From: Bacillota bacterium | GTDB lineage: Bacteria; Bacillota; Clostridia; Christensenellales; Aristaeellaceae | Assembly (NCBI GenBank): GCA_023444095.1 | Contig: JAEZRP010000036.1 | Location: 124,001 to 188,000 of the forward strand | Direction: 5' to 3' | Length of the DNA: 64,000 nucleotides | Shown here: piece after piece, positions 48,022-56,364 of the stretch | Layout: every line of letters begins with the position of its first letter | Numbering within the stretch: position 1 is the stretch's first letter | Notes under the pieces: model-generated | The model's database searches: none | Told to the model about the DNA's origin: nothing | Seen by the model: the letters and a program-made list of their open reading frames with translations, nothing else | Program-made: the position numbers and the translations under genes

Positions 48022-49819
48022 AAGCCGGCTGCCGCCGCGCCGTCGCGAAAGCGGCGGTCTTTCTCTTGTTGAGCTGGCGGTTGATCCGCTCGCTCACGCG
48101 CCTTCTCTCTTCGTACACCCAGTCCTCGTCGAACGGCAGCCCGAACGCGCGCGAGAACGCGTAGTACAGGCTGATGCCCTGATAGTAGCTTTCGAGGTAG
48201 TTGAGTTCCTGACTCTCCATCTCCGGCTTTCGCAGCTCCGCGCGCCTCCTGAGGAACACCGTCTCCACGTACTCGAGGAACTGATCCATCCGCTCCTCGG
48301 CGTACACGTCGAAGGGCACCATGATGAGCCGCCACTGGACGGTCTCCTCGAGCCGATAGTGGGCGATCCGGTCGAGCACCAGAAGCTGGGCGCGCACGTC
48401 CATCTTGCGGTAGAAAGGCAATGCCTCCTCGCGCGTCGCCCACAGCGCCAGCTTTTCGCGAAGCGGAAGGGTGGTGATGGTCATGATCGCCTCGCTCGGC
48501 CCGACGACCGCCTGTTCGATGGGCGCGTCGACGGTCTGGATGCGGTCCTCGAGGAAGAGATGGCCCTCGCCGGTCGTGGCCACATAGCCCACGTCGTAGA
48601 TGCCGAGCCGCCCCGCGCGGCCCGCGATTTGCTTGACTTCCTGCGAGGTGAGCGGGCGAACCTCCTCGCCGTCGTACTTCGTGAGCTCGGTAAAGATGAT
48701 CCGCCGGATAGGCAGGTTGACGCCCATGCCGATGGCGTCGGTCGAGACGAGCACGCGGCGCTCGCCCGAAAGGAAGGCGTTGTACTGCATCCTGCGCACC
48801 TCGGGCGGGAGATCGCCGTAAATCATCGCCGCCGGGATGCCCCGTTCCTCGAGCAGCGCCGCGAGCGCGGTTACCTTCTTTTTCGAGAACGCGATGAGCG
48901 CGTCTCCCTGCCGCACCCGGTCGAGCCGCGCGGGCCGGTACTCGATCTCGAGCGGGACCGCGCGCGTGTAGCCGTGGAACTCCCAGTCGTCGCCGCAGTC
49001 CGCGATCATCCGGAGGAGCTGCTCCTTCGCGCTCAGCGCGCCGCAGACGTGGATCTCCGGGCAACGGAGCCCGAGGACCGCGCGCACCCACGCCGCGCCG
49101 CGCTGGGCGTCGGCCATGAGCTGTACCTCGTCGATCACCGCCACCTCGTATTCCCGGTCGATGGCGAGCTTTTCGATGGTGCAGGAGACGAGCCGCGCGC
49201 CCTCGACGCGGATTTCCTCCTCGCCCGTCAGAAGGTCGCATGGTGCGCCCTCGGCGTTCATCCGCTCGAAGTTCTCCAGCGCCAACACCCTCAGCGGCGC
49301 GAGGTACGCCCCGCGTCCGCCCGAAACGAGCCGCCGGATCGCCTGATACGTCTTTCCGGTGTTCGTCTCGCCCAGATGCAGGATGAAGTGCCGCTTCATT
49401 TTCCGTGCCTCGGGGTATTCGTCCTTGGGGTTTGCCGGGAGGCAGCGGTTGAACGATTCCGTGAGGAGCTTTGGGATGTGGCTCGCCATGAGGACCGACA
49501 AAACGCCCGTTCGCAGGTATGCCTTGAACCGCCCGCGCACCACGTCCTCAAATTGAAAGGATGTGCCGCGCTCGCGGTTGTAGTTTTCGAGGATGCGCTT
49601 TGAAAGCGTCTCCAGGAGCGCCACGTAATCCTGAAAGACCTCCGCCCAGCCGTCCGGCGCGTAGCCCTTCAGCTTCTGGAGTGTTTTGATTTTTTCGCGC
49701 ACGGCGTTCTCCTGCTGCCAGAGGTGCCGCGCCTTCGTCCCCTCCGCGATGGCCCGAATCTTCGGATACTGGCCCCGGATGGCGGAAAACTCAATGTCGA
49801 TTTTCTTTTGCAGCTTCAT
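48014..49819 (-). CDS. SUV3-like DExH-box RNA helicase
   Basis: A 601-residue superfamily 2 helicase resembling mitochondrial SUV3, the degradosome helicase. Motif I is GETNTGKTYQAI, motif II DEVQLM, followed by VCGALSAKEQLLRMI, motif V VLVSTDAIGMGVNLPI and motif VI QIAGRAGRLG. The N-terminal 140 residues are helical and family-specific. It may unwind structured RNA. The gene stands alone with a strong promoter. Confidence 0.85.
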   Translation of the reverse strand: MKLQKKIDIEFSAIRGQYPKIRAIAEGTKARHLWQQENAVREKIKTLQKLKGYAPDGWAEVFQDYVALLETLSKRILENYNRERGTSFQFEDVVRGRFKAYLRTGVLSVLMASHIPKLLTESFNRCLPANPKDEYPEARKMKRHFILHLGETNTGKTYQAIRRLVSGGRGAYLAPLRVLALENFERMNAEGAPCDLLTGEEEIRVEGARLVSCTIEKLAIDREYEVAVIDEVQLMADAQRGAAWVRAVLGLRCPEIHVCGALSAKEQLLRMIADCGDDWEFHGYTRAVPLEIEYRPARLDRVRQGDALIAFSKKKVTALAALLEERGIPAAMIYGDLPPEVRRMQYNAFLSGERRVLVSTDAIGMGVNLPIRRIIFTELTKYDGEEVRPLTSQEVKQIAGRAGRLGIYDVGYVATTGEGHLFLEDRIQTVDAPIEQAVVGPSEAIMTITTLPLREKLALWATREEALPFYRKMDVRAQLLVLDRIAHYRLEETVQWRLIMVPFDVYAEERMDQFLEYVETVFLRRRAELRKPEMESQELNYLESYYQGISLYYAFSRAFGLPFDEDWVYEERRRVSERINRQLNKRKTAAFATARRQPAFR

Positions 49820-49916
49820 TTGACCGATCCTTTCGTCCCGATGGGCGCGGTCTTTCGGCGTTCCGGTCGCGCATACGACCGCCGACCCGCGATCCGCGTG
49901 GGGATATCTGAACCAT

Positions 49917-49945
49917 AGTATACCACAAAAGCGCCGCGCTCACAA
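49917..49945 (-). promoter_or_regulatory. Promoter of the SUV3-like helicase
   Basis: Minus-strand TTGTGA (49945-49940), 17 bp, TATACT (49922-49917), about 98 bp above the ATG at 49819. Confidence 0.65.
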
Positions 49946-49985
49946 AGCGGGCGTGAATGGCATTCTTCGCCCCATCGGATCGCCC

Positions 49986-50015
49986 TTGCGCCCGCGCGCG
50001 CGGTTGTGATAAGAT
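49986..50015 (+). promoter_or_regulatory. Promoter of the GH4 gene
   Basis: TTGCGC (49986-49991), 18 bp, TAAGAT (50010-50015), then AAGGGGG and the ATG at 50039, giving a very short leader. Confidence 0.5.
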
Positions 50016-50038
50016 GAACGGGCAAGGGGGAATGCGAC

Positions 50039-51448
50039 ATGCGCAAAATCGCGATCATCGGCGCGGGCTCGGTGGTCTTCTGCAAGACTTTGGTTCTGGA
50101 CATCCTGCGGGTGCCCGCGCTGCGGGATTCGGAATTCGTTCTGATGGCCCCGTCGACGCGCAACACGGGTCAGGCGGCGGCGTTTTTTCAGTCGGTCATC
50201 GAGGCGGAGCATCTTCCCGCGCGCGTGCGGATCACAACCGACCGGAGGGATGCGCTCGCGGGCGCGGACTACGTGATCCTGACCTTCCAGATCGGCGGGA
50301 TGGCGGCCTACGAGGCCGACTGTGAGATTCCGCTTCAATATGGTGTCCGGTCCTGCATCGGGGATACGCTCGGGCCGGGAGGCGTGTTCCGCGCGCTGCG
50401 CACCATCCCCGTCGTGCGCGATCTCGCGGCCGAGGTGCGCGCGCTCTGCCCGAATGCGCTCGTCCTTAATTATGTGAATCCCATGGCGATGGTCTCGTGG
50501 GCGCTCGGAATCGAGGGAGTCAACTTCGTGGGGCTGTGCCACGGCGTCCAGACCACGCTCGATCTCATCGCCGGGTACTGCGGCGTGCGAAAGGAGGAGG
50601 TGGACTTCCTCTGCGCGGGCATCAACCACATGGGCTGGTTCCTGCGGGTCGAGAAGGACGGCGAGGACCTCTATCCGCGCTTCCGCGAGGCCATGGAGGA
50701 CCCCGGCCACTATGTCAACGAGAAGGTGCGCGCGGAGGTGCTCCGCCACTTCGGCTACTTCTGCACCGAGTCCACGGGCCACCTTTCCGAATACCTGCCC
50801 TACTTCCGCAAAAATGAAAAGGCGCTTGACCTCTACTGCGACGAGCCGGGCTTTGGCGGCGAGACGAACGCGAACCTCAAATTTACCCGCCACGTGCAGG
50901 AGAAGTACGGCGGACGGCTGCTCGAGAACGAACCGGTCGGCCTCCCGCCCCGCTCCGTGGAATACTGTTCCTATATCCTTGAGGCGATGGAGACGGGCGT
51001 GCCGTTCCGGTTCAACGGAAACGTCCCAAACGGCGGCATGATCGAAAACCTGCCCGCCGACTGTTGCGCCGAGGGCCCGCTCTACGCGGACCGCATGGGC
51101 ATCCACAGAACCGTCGTGGGGGAGCTCCCGCCCCAGCTCGCGGCCCTCAACCTCACGAACATCTCCGTGCAGCGCCTCGCCGTGCGCGCGGCATACACGG
51201 GCGACCCGGAGCACGTCGTGCACGCGCTTGCGCTCGATCCCTTGACCTCGGCGGTCCTGACGCTCCATGAGATCCGCGAAATGGCGTCCGAGATGCTTGA
51301 GGCCCAGCGCGCGTGGCTGCCGCAATTCGCGGGCAGGTCCGTCGCACCCCGTCCGGTGATCTCCATCCCGAAGGACGTCGTTCGCGAGCCCGTGCCCGTC
51401 GATCCCGCGCTGGCCATCATGGCGCGATTCGGAGAGCTTTCAAAGTAG
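50039..51448 (+). CDS. GH4 family glycosidase (alpha-galactosidase MelA-like)
   Basis: A 469-residue NAD+ and Mn2+-dependent glycoside hydrolase of family 4. The Rossmann start is KIAIIGAGSVVF, the MelA-type motif GDTLGPGGVFRALRTIPV follows near residue 115, and the metal ligands lie in GLCHGVQTT (Cys) and AGINHMGWF (His). GH4 enzymes hydrolyse by a redox mechanism and act on intact or phosphorylated alpha- or beta-glycosides. The motifs favour the alpha-galactosidase/alpha-glucuronidase branch rather than 6-phospho-glucosidases. Cytoplasmic, single gene. Confidence 0.88.
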   Translation: MRKIAIIGAGSVVFCKTLVLDILRVPALRDSEFVLMAPSTRNTGQAAAFFQSVIEAEHLPARVRITTDRRDALAGADYVILTFQIGGMAAYEADCEIPLQYGVRSCIGDTLGPGGVFRALRTIPVVRDLAAEVRALCPNALVLNYVNPMAMVSWALGIEGVNFVGLCHGVQTTLDLIAGYCGVRKEEVDFLCAGINHMGWFLRVEKDGEDLYPRFREAMEDPGHYVNEKVRAEVLRHFGYFCTESTGHLSEYLPYFRKNEKALDLYCDEPGFGGETNANLKFTRHVQEKYGGRLLENEPVGLPPRSVEYCSYILEAMETGVPFRFNGNVPNGGMIENLPADCCAEGPLYADRMGIHRTVVGELPPQLAALNLTNISVQRLAVRAAYTGDPEHVVHALALDPLTSAVLTLHEIREMASEMLEAQRAWLPQFAGRSVAPRPVISIPKDVVREPVPVDPALAIMARFGELSK

Positions 51449-51699
51449 CGTCTCATAATGCCGAGGTTCGCGCCGCTCATCCCGCACGCCACAAACGGCT
51501 TATTGGCGCCGCGACCGGATGCGGTGGACAGAACAAAGCCTCGGAATGCTTCCGCGCGAGGGCTTTCTCGCGCAAAACGGCGGCTTCATTCCAGAGACGA
51601 GAAAGGCCCGCGCGATGCGCGGGCGCTTCCTCCCTGGCTAGACCGACCGAAGGCCGCTTGGCGAGGTTTCTCCTCCCCTTCAATGACCCGGCGCTCCCG
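51449..51699. other. Intergenic region with GC-rich hairpins
   Basis: No gene supported. It contains two perfect stems, GCGCGAG/CTCGCGC (51554-51573) and GCCCGCGC/GCGCGGGC (51606-51624). The second could end transcription from the DUF3788 side. The block may be an interspersed element, but only one copy is in this window. Confidence 0.35.
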
Positions 51700-52137
51700 T
51701 CACGCGGTTCCTTCGCGCGGCATGCGCTTTACGGCAGCGATCTTTTGAAGGTCCGCGAGTTTCTCTCCGCTGTCGACGCGCAGCATCATCCATTTGCCCA
51801 TCTTCATGTAGTCGCCCGCCTGCCGGTAGAGCGCGGCGGTCTCCGCCGTCAGCGTGGGAAGAATCGCCTCCATGGCGGGATCGAGCCGGTAAGCGATGAC
51901 GATCATGACGTCGAAGGCGTCCTTCAGGGGGTAGAGCGTGCCGAACGACTGTCCGCACTTTTGATATTTCACGTTCCAGCCCGGCTTCATGCCGCAGCCG
52001 CTGTAGGTAAGCTTCGGCTTCACCCCGTACGCCTGATCGAACCATTCGGCGGCGGACGTCCACAGATCGCCCGCGTACGCCGCGATGTCATCCGGTCCGG
52101 GCTGGATCTCCTTCGGGAAGAGCTCATTCCAGCTCAT
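51700..52137 (-). CDS. DUF3788 family protein
   Basis: A 145-residue protein with the DUF3788 signature: the start WNELFPKEIQPGPDDIAAY, LTYSGCGMKPGWNVKYQKCG and the strand LYPLKDAFDVMIVIAYRL. Function unknown; the fold resembles DUF1801-type small-molecule or iron-related proteins. The ATG lies inside the end of the MerR regulator gene with GGAGG immediately upstream, a 14-nt overlap showing coupled translation. Confidence 0.8.
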   Translation of the reverse strand: MSWNELFPKEIQPGPDDIAAYAGDLWTSAAEWFDQAYGVKPKLTYSGCGMKPGWNVKYQKCGQSFGTLYPLKDAFDVMIVIAYRLDPAMEAILPTLTAETAALYRQAGDYMKMGKWMMLRVDSGEKLADLQKIAAVKRMPREGTA

Positions 52138-53023
52138 CTTTCTTCCTCCTCACGGGCGTGATGATGTCCATCTCCGGCCACGAGGGCACCTCGAACCGCT
52201 CGTCCTCGTATACCTCGTATGCTGCGCCCTGGACGGCCGACTCCCACTCGTCCGATGCCATGAGCCAGTCAAACAGCCGCTTGTACCCCTCGCCGAGCAG
52301 CGGCCCCGTGACGGAGGGGTTGTCGGGACCCGCGAAGGTGACGCAGGCGTAATCCCCCGCCGCAATCTCGTAGCGCCGCGTCGCCGGGGGAAGCTCCCCG
52401 TCGGAGAGACGATCGAGCGTCTGATCGCCCATCATGTACGTAAACTCCCGCGCCGCCTCGTCCCACTCCGCGCAGATGCCGAAGCGCAGGCCGGGCGTCT
52501 TCCGGCGCGGGATCGAGGCGGGCACGTCGTCCCCGAAGAAACCGGAGATCAAACTGTCGATCGTCGGCATGTGCTCGGGCGTGCCGGGCTTCACGCGCGC
52601 GGCGCGGCCCACCACGTGGATCGGCTCGTCCAGCCGCAGGATCCGGATGGAGAATTCCGTCTTCTTATCCATGTCCTGAAAAATCTCCCTTCCCGTCGTG
52701 AGCCGCCGCTCAAGCGCGGCAAGCTCCGCTTCGACGCGCGCAAGGCTTCGCAGCTCCGCGCGCGTTTCGTAGAGATGGGCCCGGATGAGCGCCCGCCAGT
52801 CCGAGCACTGCGCGTCGAGCAGTTTCCCGATGTCGGCCAGCGGGACGCGCAGCGCCCGGAGATACAGGATGTGCCGCATCCGCTCGCACGCCCGTTCGTC
52901 GTAGGAGCCGTACCCGTTCGAGGAATCGATCTTCGAGGGAACGAGCAGCCCCAGCTCTCCATAATGCCGCAAAAGCTTCTTTGAAACGCGGAACATGCCC
53001 GCGAACTGTCCAGTCGTGTACAT
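52124..53023 (-). CDS. MerR-type regulator with GyrI-like effector domain (BmrR-like)
   Basis: A 299-residue regulator. Residues 1-70 are a MerR winged helix (TTGQFAGMFRVSKKLLRHYG, then RMRHILYLRALRVPLADIG), 75-115 the coiled-coil dimer helix, and about 135-299 a GyrI-like small-molecule-binding domain. BmrR/BltR relatives sense lipophilic drugs and remodel promoters with 19-bp spacers. The ATG at 53023 has GGAGGG 5 nt upstream. Its own promoter has just such a 19-bp spacer, suggesting autoregulation. It is co-expressed with DUF3788; no efflux gene is adjacent. Confidence 0.88.
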   Translation of the reverse strand: MYTTGQFAGMFRVSKKLLRHYGELGLLVPSKIDSSNGYGSYDERACERMRHILYLRALRVPLADIGKLLDAQCSDWRALIRAHLYETRAELRSLARVEAELAALERRLTTGREIFQDMDKKTEFSIRILRLDEPIHVVGRAARVKPGTPEHMPTIDSLISGFFGDDVPASIPRRKTPGLRFGICAEWDEAAREFTYMMGDQTLDRLSDGELPPATRRYEIAAGDYACVTFAGPDNPSVTGPLLGEGYKRLFDWLMASDEWESAVQGAAYEVYEDERFEVPSWPEMDIITPVRRKKDELE

Positions 53024-53040
53024 CCCATCCCTCCGCGACG

Positions 53041-53071
53041 AGTATAAACCATGCCCCCGGGGCGCGGTCAA
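53041..53071 (-). promoter_or_regulatory. MerR-type promoter with 19-bp spacer
   Basis: Minus-strand TTGACC (53071-53066), 19 bp, TATACT (53046-53041). The spacer holds the dyad GCCCC-C-GGGGC (53053-53063). A long spacer with an inverted repeat is the hallmark of MerR-controlled promoters; the arms are short and GC-only, so chance is possible. Confidence 0.5.
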
Positions 53072-53091
53072 GGGCAAATGCGAACGAAATG

Positions 53092-53124
53092 AAAAAACCC
53101 TTGAGATCGCGCGGATCTCAAGGG
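53092..53124 (-). terminator. Terminator after the SPFH gene
   Basis: Perfect 11-bp stem CCCTTGAGATC/GATCTCAAGGG followed on the minus strand by TTTTTT, 7 nt after the stop at 53131. Confidence 0.9.
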
Positions 53125-53130
53125 CCTTCG

Positions 53131-53982
53131 TCACTCGTTTCCGAGGTCGATGATCGGGTAGGTCGTCTCTCCGGCCTGCACCTGCGGCACGGAGCCGTCC
53201 CATTTCTGGATGCGCGCGTACTCGATGAACGAGTCCGTGAGGCTGGCGGCGATCTTGGCGTTTGCCTCCGCCTCGGCCTCCGCCTGCACCTTGACCGCGT
53301 AGGCGTCCGCGTCGGCGTTAATCATGGCGACGCTCGCGGCGGCCTCCGCCGTAATCTTGTTGCGCTCGGCCTCGGCCGTGGCGACGCTCGTCTGCTGGGC
53401 CTGCTCGGTCTCGACGCGCAGCTTGGTCTGCTCGGCCACCTGCTTGGCCTCGACGGCGTCCGTGAAGGCGTTCGAGAAATCGATGTCCTCGATGGAGATC
53501 GCGACGATGTTGATGCCGTAGCGGGACATCTCATTCGCGAGCATTTCCTTGATCTTGACGGACAGATCCGCGCGGCTCTCGACGAGGTCCTCCGCGGAGT
53601 ACCGGGAGAACACGGACTTCGTGGTCTCGAGAAGGCGTGGCGTGATGAGCGTCGAGGAGTAGCTCGTCCCGACCTCCTTGTAGAGCGTCATGGCGGTCGC
53701 TTTGTCGATGTTGTAGTTGACCGAGCCGACGATGGACACCTGCTGGATGTCTGACGAGAACGCGAACGTCTCGAATGAGTTGCGCTGCTCGCGGTTGTCC
53801 ATCAGAACGACCTTCTGGAACGGCGACTTGAAGTGGAAGCCCGCCTCCAGCGTCGTATTTTCAACCTTTCCGAACGTCGTCAGGATGCCCGTGTACCCGG
53901 TCGGAACGCTCGCCGCGCAAAAGCTGGCGAGGATGCCGGCGAGCACGACGATCGCGCCCAGGATGATCATGATCTTTTTCAT
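53131..53982 (-). CDS. SPFH/prohibitin family membrane protein
   Basis: A 283-residue protein with one N-terminal membrane helix (IMIILGAIVVLAGILASF) and an SPFH domain: VPTGYTGILTTFGKVENTTLEAG, a VSIVGSVNYNIDKATAM strand and LVESRADLSVKIKEMLANE. A long Ala/Glu coiled coil follows (about residues 185-255: AEAERNKITAEAAASVAMI). Such proteins form ring or scaffold assemblies in the membrane and can hold proteases. The ATG at 53982 has GAGGAGGGG upstream. Single gene. Confidence 0.88.
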   Translation of the reverse strand: MKKIMIILGAIVVLAGILASFCAASVPTGYTGILTTFGKVENTTLEAGFHFKSPFQKVVLMDNREQRNSFETFAFSSDIQQVSIVGSVNYNIDKATAMTLYKEVGTSYSSTLITPRLLETTKSVFSRYSAEDLVESRADLSVKIKEMLANEMSRYGINIVAISIEDIDFSNAFTDAVEAKQVAEQTKLRVETEQAQQTSVATAEAERNKITAEAAASVAMINADADAYAVKVQAEAEAEANAKIAASLTDSFIEYARIQKWDGSVPQVQAGETTYPIIDLGNE

Positions 53983-54096
53983 TTGTACCCCTCCTCTGTG
54001 TGGTTGCATTGAGAGGATAACATCGCGGGGCACATGCTGTCAACAGCACCCATCCGCATTCCGCGGCCGCGCGCGCGACTTGTCGGTTTTCGTGCA

Positions 54097-55149
54097 TCAA
54101 CGCGCGGGTACGGTCGCGCTTTCGATCAGCGTGACCGATTTCTCCGCGCAGTCGATCTCCGCCAGAACGCCCGAGGGAATGATCCCGATGGGCGCGGCGT
54201 GGCCGAAGTTCATGTTGTAGAGGATCGGGAGGCGGGTCAGCCCTTCCTCCTGCGCGACCACGCGCAATATCGCCGCCCTGTATTCCTCGTAGAAGGCCTC
54301 GTCCTGTGGCTTTCCCACGAGGATGCCGCGCAGCGCGGAGAGGATCCCTTGGGCCGCGAGGTTGCGGAGCGTCCAGGTAAGCCAGTCCGGCGACGGCTTG
54401 TCCTCGCTCGTTTCGAGGAAGAGGATCGCGTCCCGCCAGTCGTCCGGACCCGGCCAGATTTCGGTTTCGAGACACATGGGGAAGACGTCGAGACACCCGC
54501 CGATCAGTCGCCCGCGCGTTTTGCCTGTCCCCTGCAGAAGCTCGCGCCCGCGCGCCTCGGGCCTGAATTTTCGCGCGGTATTCCTGTTTTCCTCCGCCCA
54601 CGGCACGCGGTCGTCCGACCAGACGGGGCTCGCGGGGATCTCGTATCCCGCCGTATCCTCGAAAAGCACGCGCCGCACGGCGTCCGCTGTGTACTTTGGC
54701 ATCCGGACGTATTCGCCGAACTCCGCCATCACTGACGGCCCATAGAACGAGACGAGCCCGGCCCTGCGCATCATGAAGTGGCCGACCGTGGTGTCGGAGT
54801 AGCCCATGAAGATCTTCGGGTTTTGGCGAAGGACGCCGAAATCCACGTGGCGGAGCGTGCGGATGGAATCGTCCCCGCCGATCGCGCAGAAAACGGCCGC
54901 GAAGGAGTCGTCCCGGAACGCGTCCATGAGGTCGCGCGCGCGCAGCTCGGGGTGCGCGACGACAAACGCCGTTCCCATGAGCGCGTGCGGCATCGGGACG
55001 GCCTCGAGCCCGAACTCCCGCGTGAGCCGTTCCCGCGCGATCTCGTATCTGTGGATGTATTTCGTGTCGCCCAGCCCGCCCCAGGAGAGGCTGACCACCG
55101 CGACACGATCCCCCGGTTTCAACCGCCGCGGCCGCGTCAACTCCGTCAT
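54097..55149 (-). CDS. S66 family LD-carboxypeptidase / MccF-like peptidase
   Basis: A 350-residue serine peptidase of family S66. The N-terminal domain starts LKPGDRVAVVSLSWGG, the nucleophile elbow is GYSDTT, and the C-terminal domain has a Glu in the LFLETSEDKPSP segment and His in MNFGHAAPIGI for the Ser-Glu-His triad. S66 enzymes either trim peptidoglycan tetrapeptides or inactivate peptide-nucleotide antibiotics (MccF); length and the SEDKPSP motif lean towards MccF-like. The ATG overlaps the stop of the diguanylate cyclase gene (TGATG). Confidence 0.85.
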   Translation of the reverse strand: MTELTRPRRLKPGDRVAVVSLSWGGLGDTKYIHRYEIARERLTREFGLEAVPMPHALMGTAFVVAHPELRARDLMDAFRDDSFAAVFCAIGGDDSIRTLRHVDFGVLRQNPKIFMGYSDTTVGHFMMRRAGLVSFYGPSVMAEFGEYVRMPKYTADAVRRVLFEDTAGYEIPASPVWSDDRVPWAEENRNTARKFRPEARGRELLQGTGKTRGRLIGGCLDVFPMCLETEIWPGPDDWRDAILFLETSEDKPSPDWLTWTLRNLAAQGILSALRGILVGKPQDEAFYEEYRAAILRVVAQEEGLTRLPILYNMNFGHAAPIGIIPSGVLAEIDCAEKSVTLIESATVPAR

Positions 55150-56294
55150 CACGCTTCCATCCCTTCCATCTGCGCGTGCGAAAGATTCGCCTTCCGCCGC
55201 TTTTCGTCGTACATTCTTCGGTCGAGAAGGAGCAAGAACGATTCCGCCGTGTCCCCGGATTGCGGTTCATACGCGGCGTAGCCCATGCTGAAGCTGAGCC
55301 GGTACCGCCCGCTCCCCTCCGGCTGGGCCGCAAGCCGTGCCTCGATGGCGCGCATGACGGACTCCGGACTCTCGTCCTCCAGAATCACGAGGAACTCGTC
55401 TCCCCCGTAGCGGGCGACGAAGTCGGCGTGCTCCGTCGCGCCGCGCAGGATCCGCACCGCGTTGATGAGCGCAACGTCGCCCTCGAAGTGGCCAAGCCGG
55501 TCGTTGATGCACTTGAAGTTGTCGACGTCGAGCAGGATCGCTGAAAAGCACCCCGCGTGCGCGGCCGCGTCGATCCTTCGCCTGAGGTAGCGGTCGAGCG
55601 CCTTGCGGTTGAACGCGCCGGTCAGGTAGTCGACGTCGATGTTCCGATTCTGGACGTTCGCAAACACGACGTGCGCGGCGAAGGTGATCCCAAGGAGCGC
55701 GAACGGCAGGCCATAGATCATGGACTGGAGCGCCCATCCGGCCAGCGGGGCGAAGATAAAAAAGGTCATCGACCGATAGTAGCCGACCGCGATCTTTCGC
55801 CTCTGGCTGATCAGGAAGCCCTCCATGGCCGCCATCATCAGAAGCTGAATCGTCATCGGCAGCATAAAGAGCGGGCCGCGATGGTACCGGTTCGCCTCAT
55901 CGAAAAAGAAAATCTTACCGGTAAATGCGGTTGAAAGAACGATTCCGGCGCAAATTACCGTTGCCGTCCAAAAAAACAACTTCCATTTATGCGTTTGCGC
56001 GGGAGTAAGGCTTCCGATCTGCCCGGAGACAAAGTAGAAGAAGAGCGGCACAAGAAGCGTGTTGAGAATAAATTCAACATAATTGCCAGCCGCCGTCACA
56101 TAGAATAGAAAGCCTGTCCTCACGTAGATGCTGCTCATTATGTTTGCCGCAAAGGACAGGAGCACGATAATAAGCATCCATAGAAAGCATCTCTGCTCGT
56201 CTCGGATGTAGCGGCGCTGCATTTCCATGACGATCATGAAGATTAATTGTAGGATGCAGTATGTGCAGATGGAGATGTATGGAAGCGAGAACAT
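55149..56294 (-). CDS. Membrane diguanylate cyclase (GGDEF)
   Basis: A 381-residue protein with about six to seven predicted membrane helices (residues 5-205) followed by a GGDEF domain that makes c-di-GMP from GTP. The active site ARYGGDEFLVI places GGDEF at 297-301, with LDVDNFKCINDRLGH as the metal/substrate strand. The inhibitory I-site RxxD is replaced by EHAD, so product inhibition may be weak. The ATG at 56294 is chosen because the predicted transcript starts near 56329, which excludes the longer TTG-started frame. Followed by the S66 gene in the same operon. Confidence 0.88.
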   Translation of the reverse strand: MFSLPYISICTYCILQLIFMIVMEMQRRYIRDEQRCFLWMLIIVLLSFAANIMSSIYVRTGFLFYVTAAGNYVEFILNTLLVPLFFYFVSGQIGSLTPAQTHKWKLFFWTATVICAGIVLSTAFTGKIFFFDEANRYHRGPLFMLPMTIQLLMMAAMEGFLISQRRKIAVGYYRSMTFFIFAPLAGWALQSMIYGLPFALLGITFAAHVVFANVQNRNIDVDYLTGAFNRKALDRYLRRRIDAAAHAGCFSAILLDVDNFKCINDRLGHFEGDVALINAVRILRGATEHADFVARYGGDEFLVILEDESPESVMRAIEARLAAQPEGSGRYRLSFSMGYAAYEPQSGDTAESFLLLLDRRMYDEKRRKANLSHAQMEGMEA

Positions 56295-56335
56295 GCGGTT
56301 CTGTCCTTTCGGGGAGATGCCAACCCCCAAAGAAC

Positions 56336-56364
56336 ATTATATCACGCCCTTTCGCCGTTTTCAA
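56336..56364 (-). promoter_or_regulatory. Promoter of the diguanylate cyclase operon
   Basis: Minus-strand TTGAAA (56364-56359), 17 bp, TATAAT (56341-56336). Its -35 lies inside the last codons of the ceramidase-like gene. Confidence 0.7.

Noticed and set aside
51470..51690. Interspersed repeat or remnant gene between the GH4 and DUF3788 genes
   Set aside because: Hairpins and a minus-strand frame are visible, but only one copy occurs in the window and no protein family is recognised.
56295..56330. A longer TTG-started diguanylate cyclase
   Set aside because: The near-consensus promoter puts the transcript start at about 56329, so the TTG at 56330 would not be transcribed.
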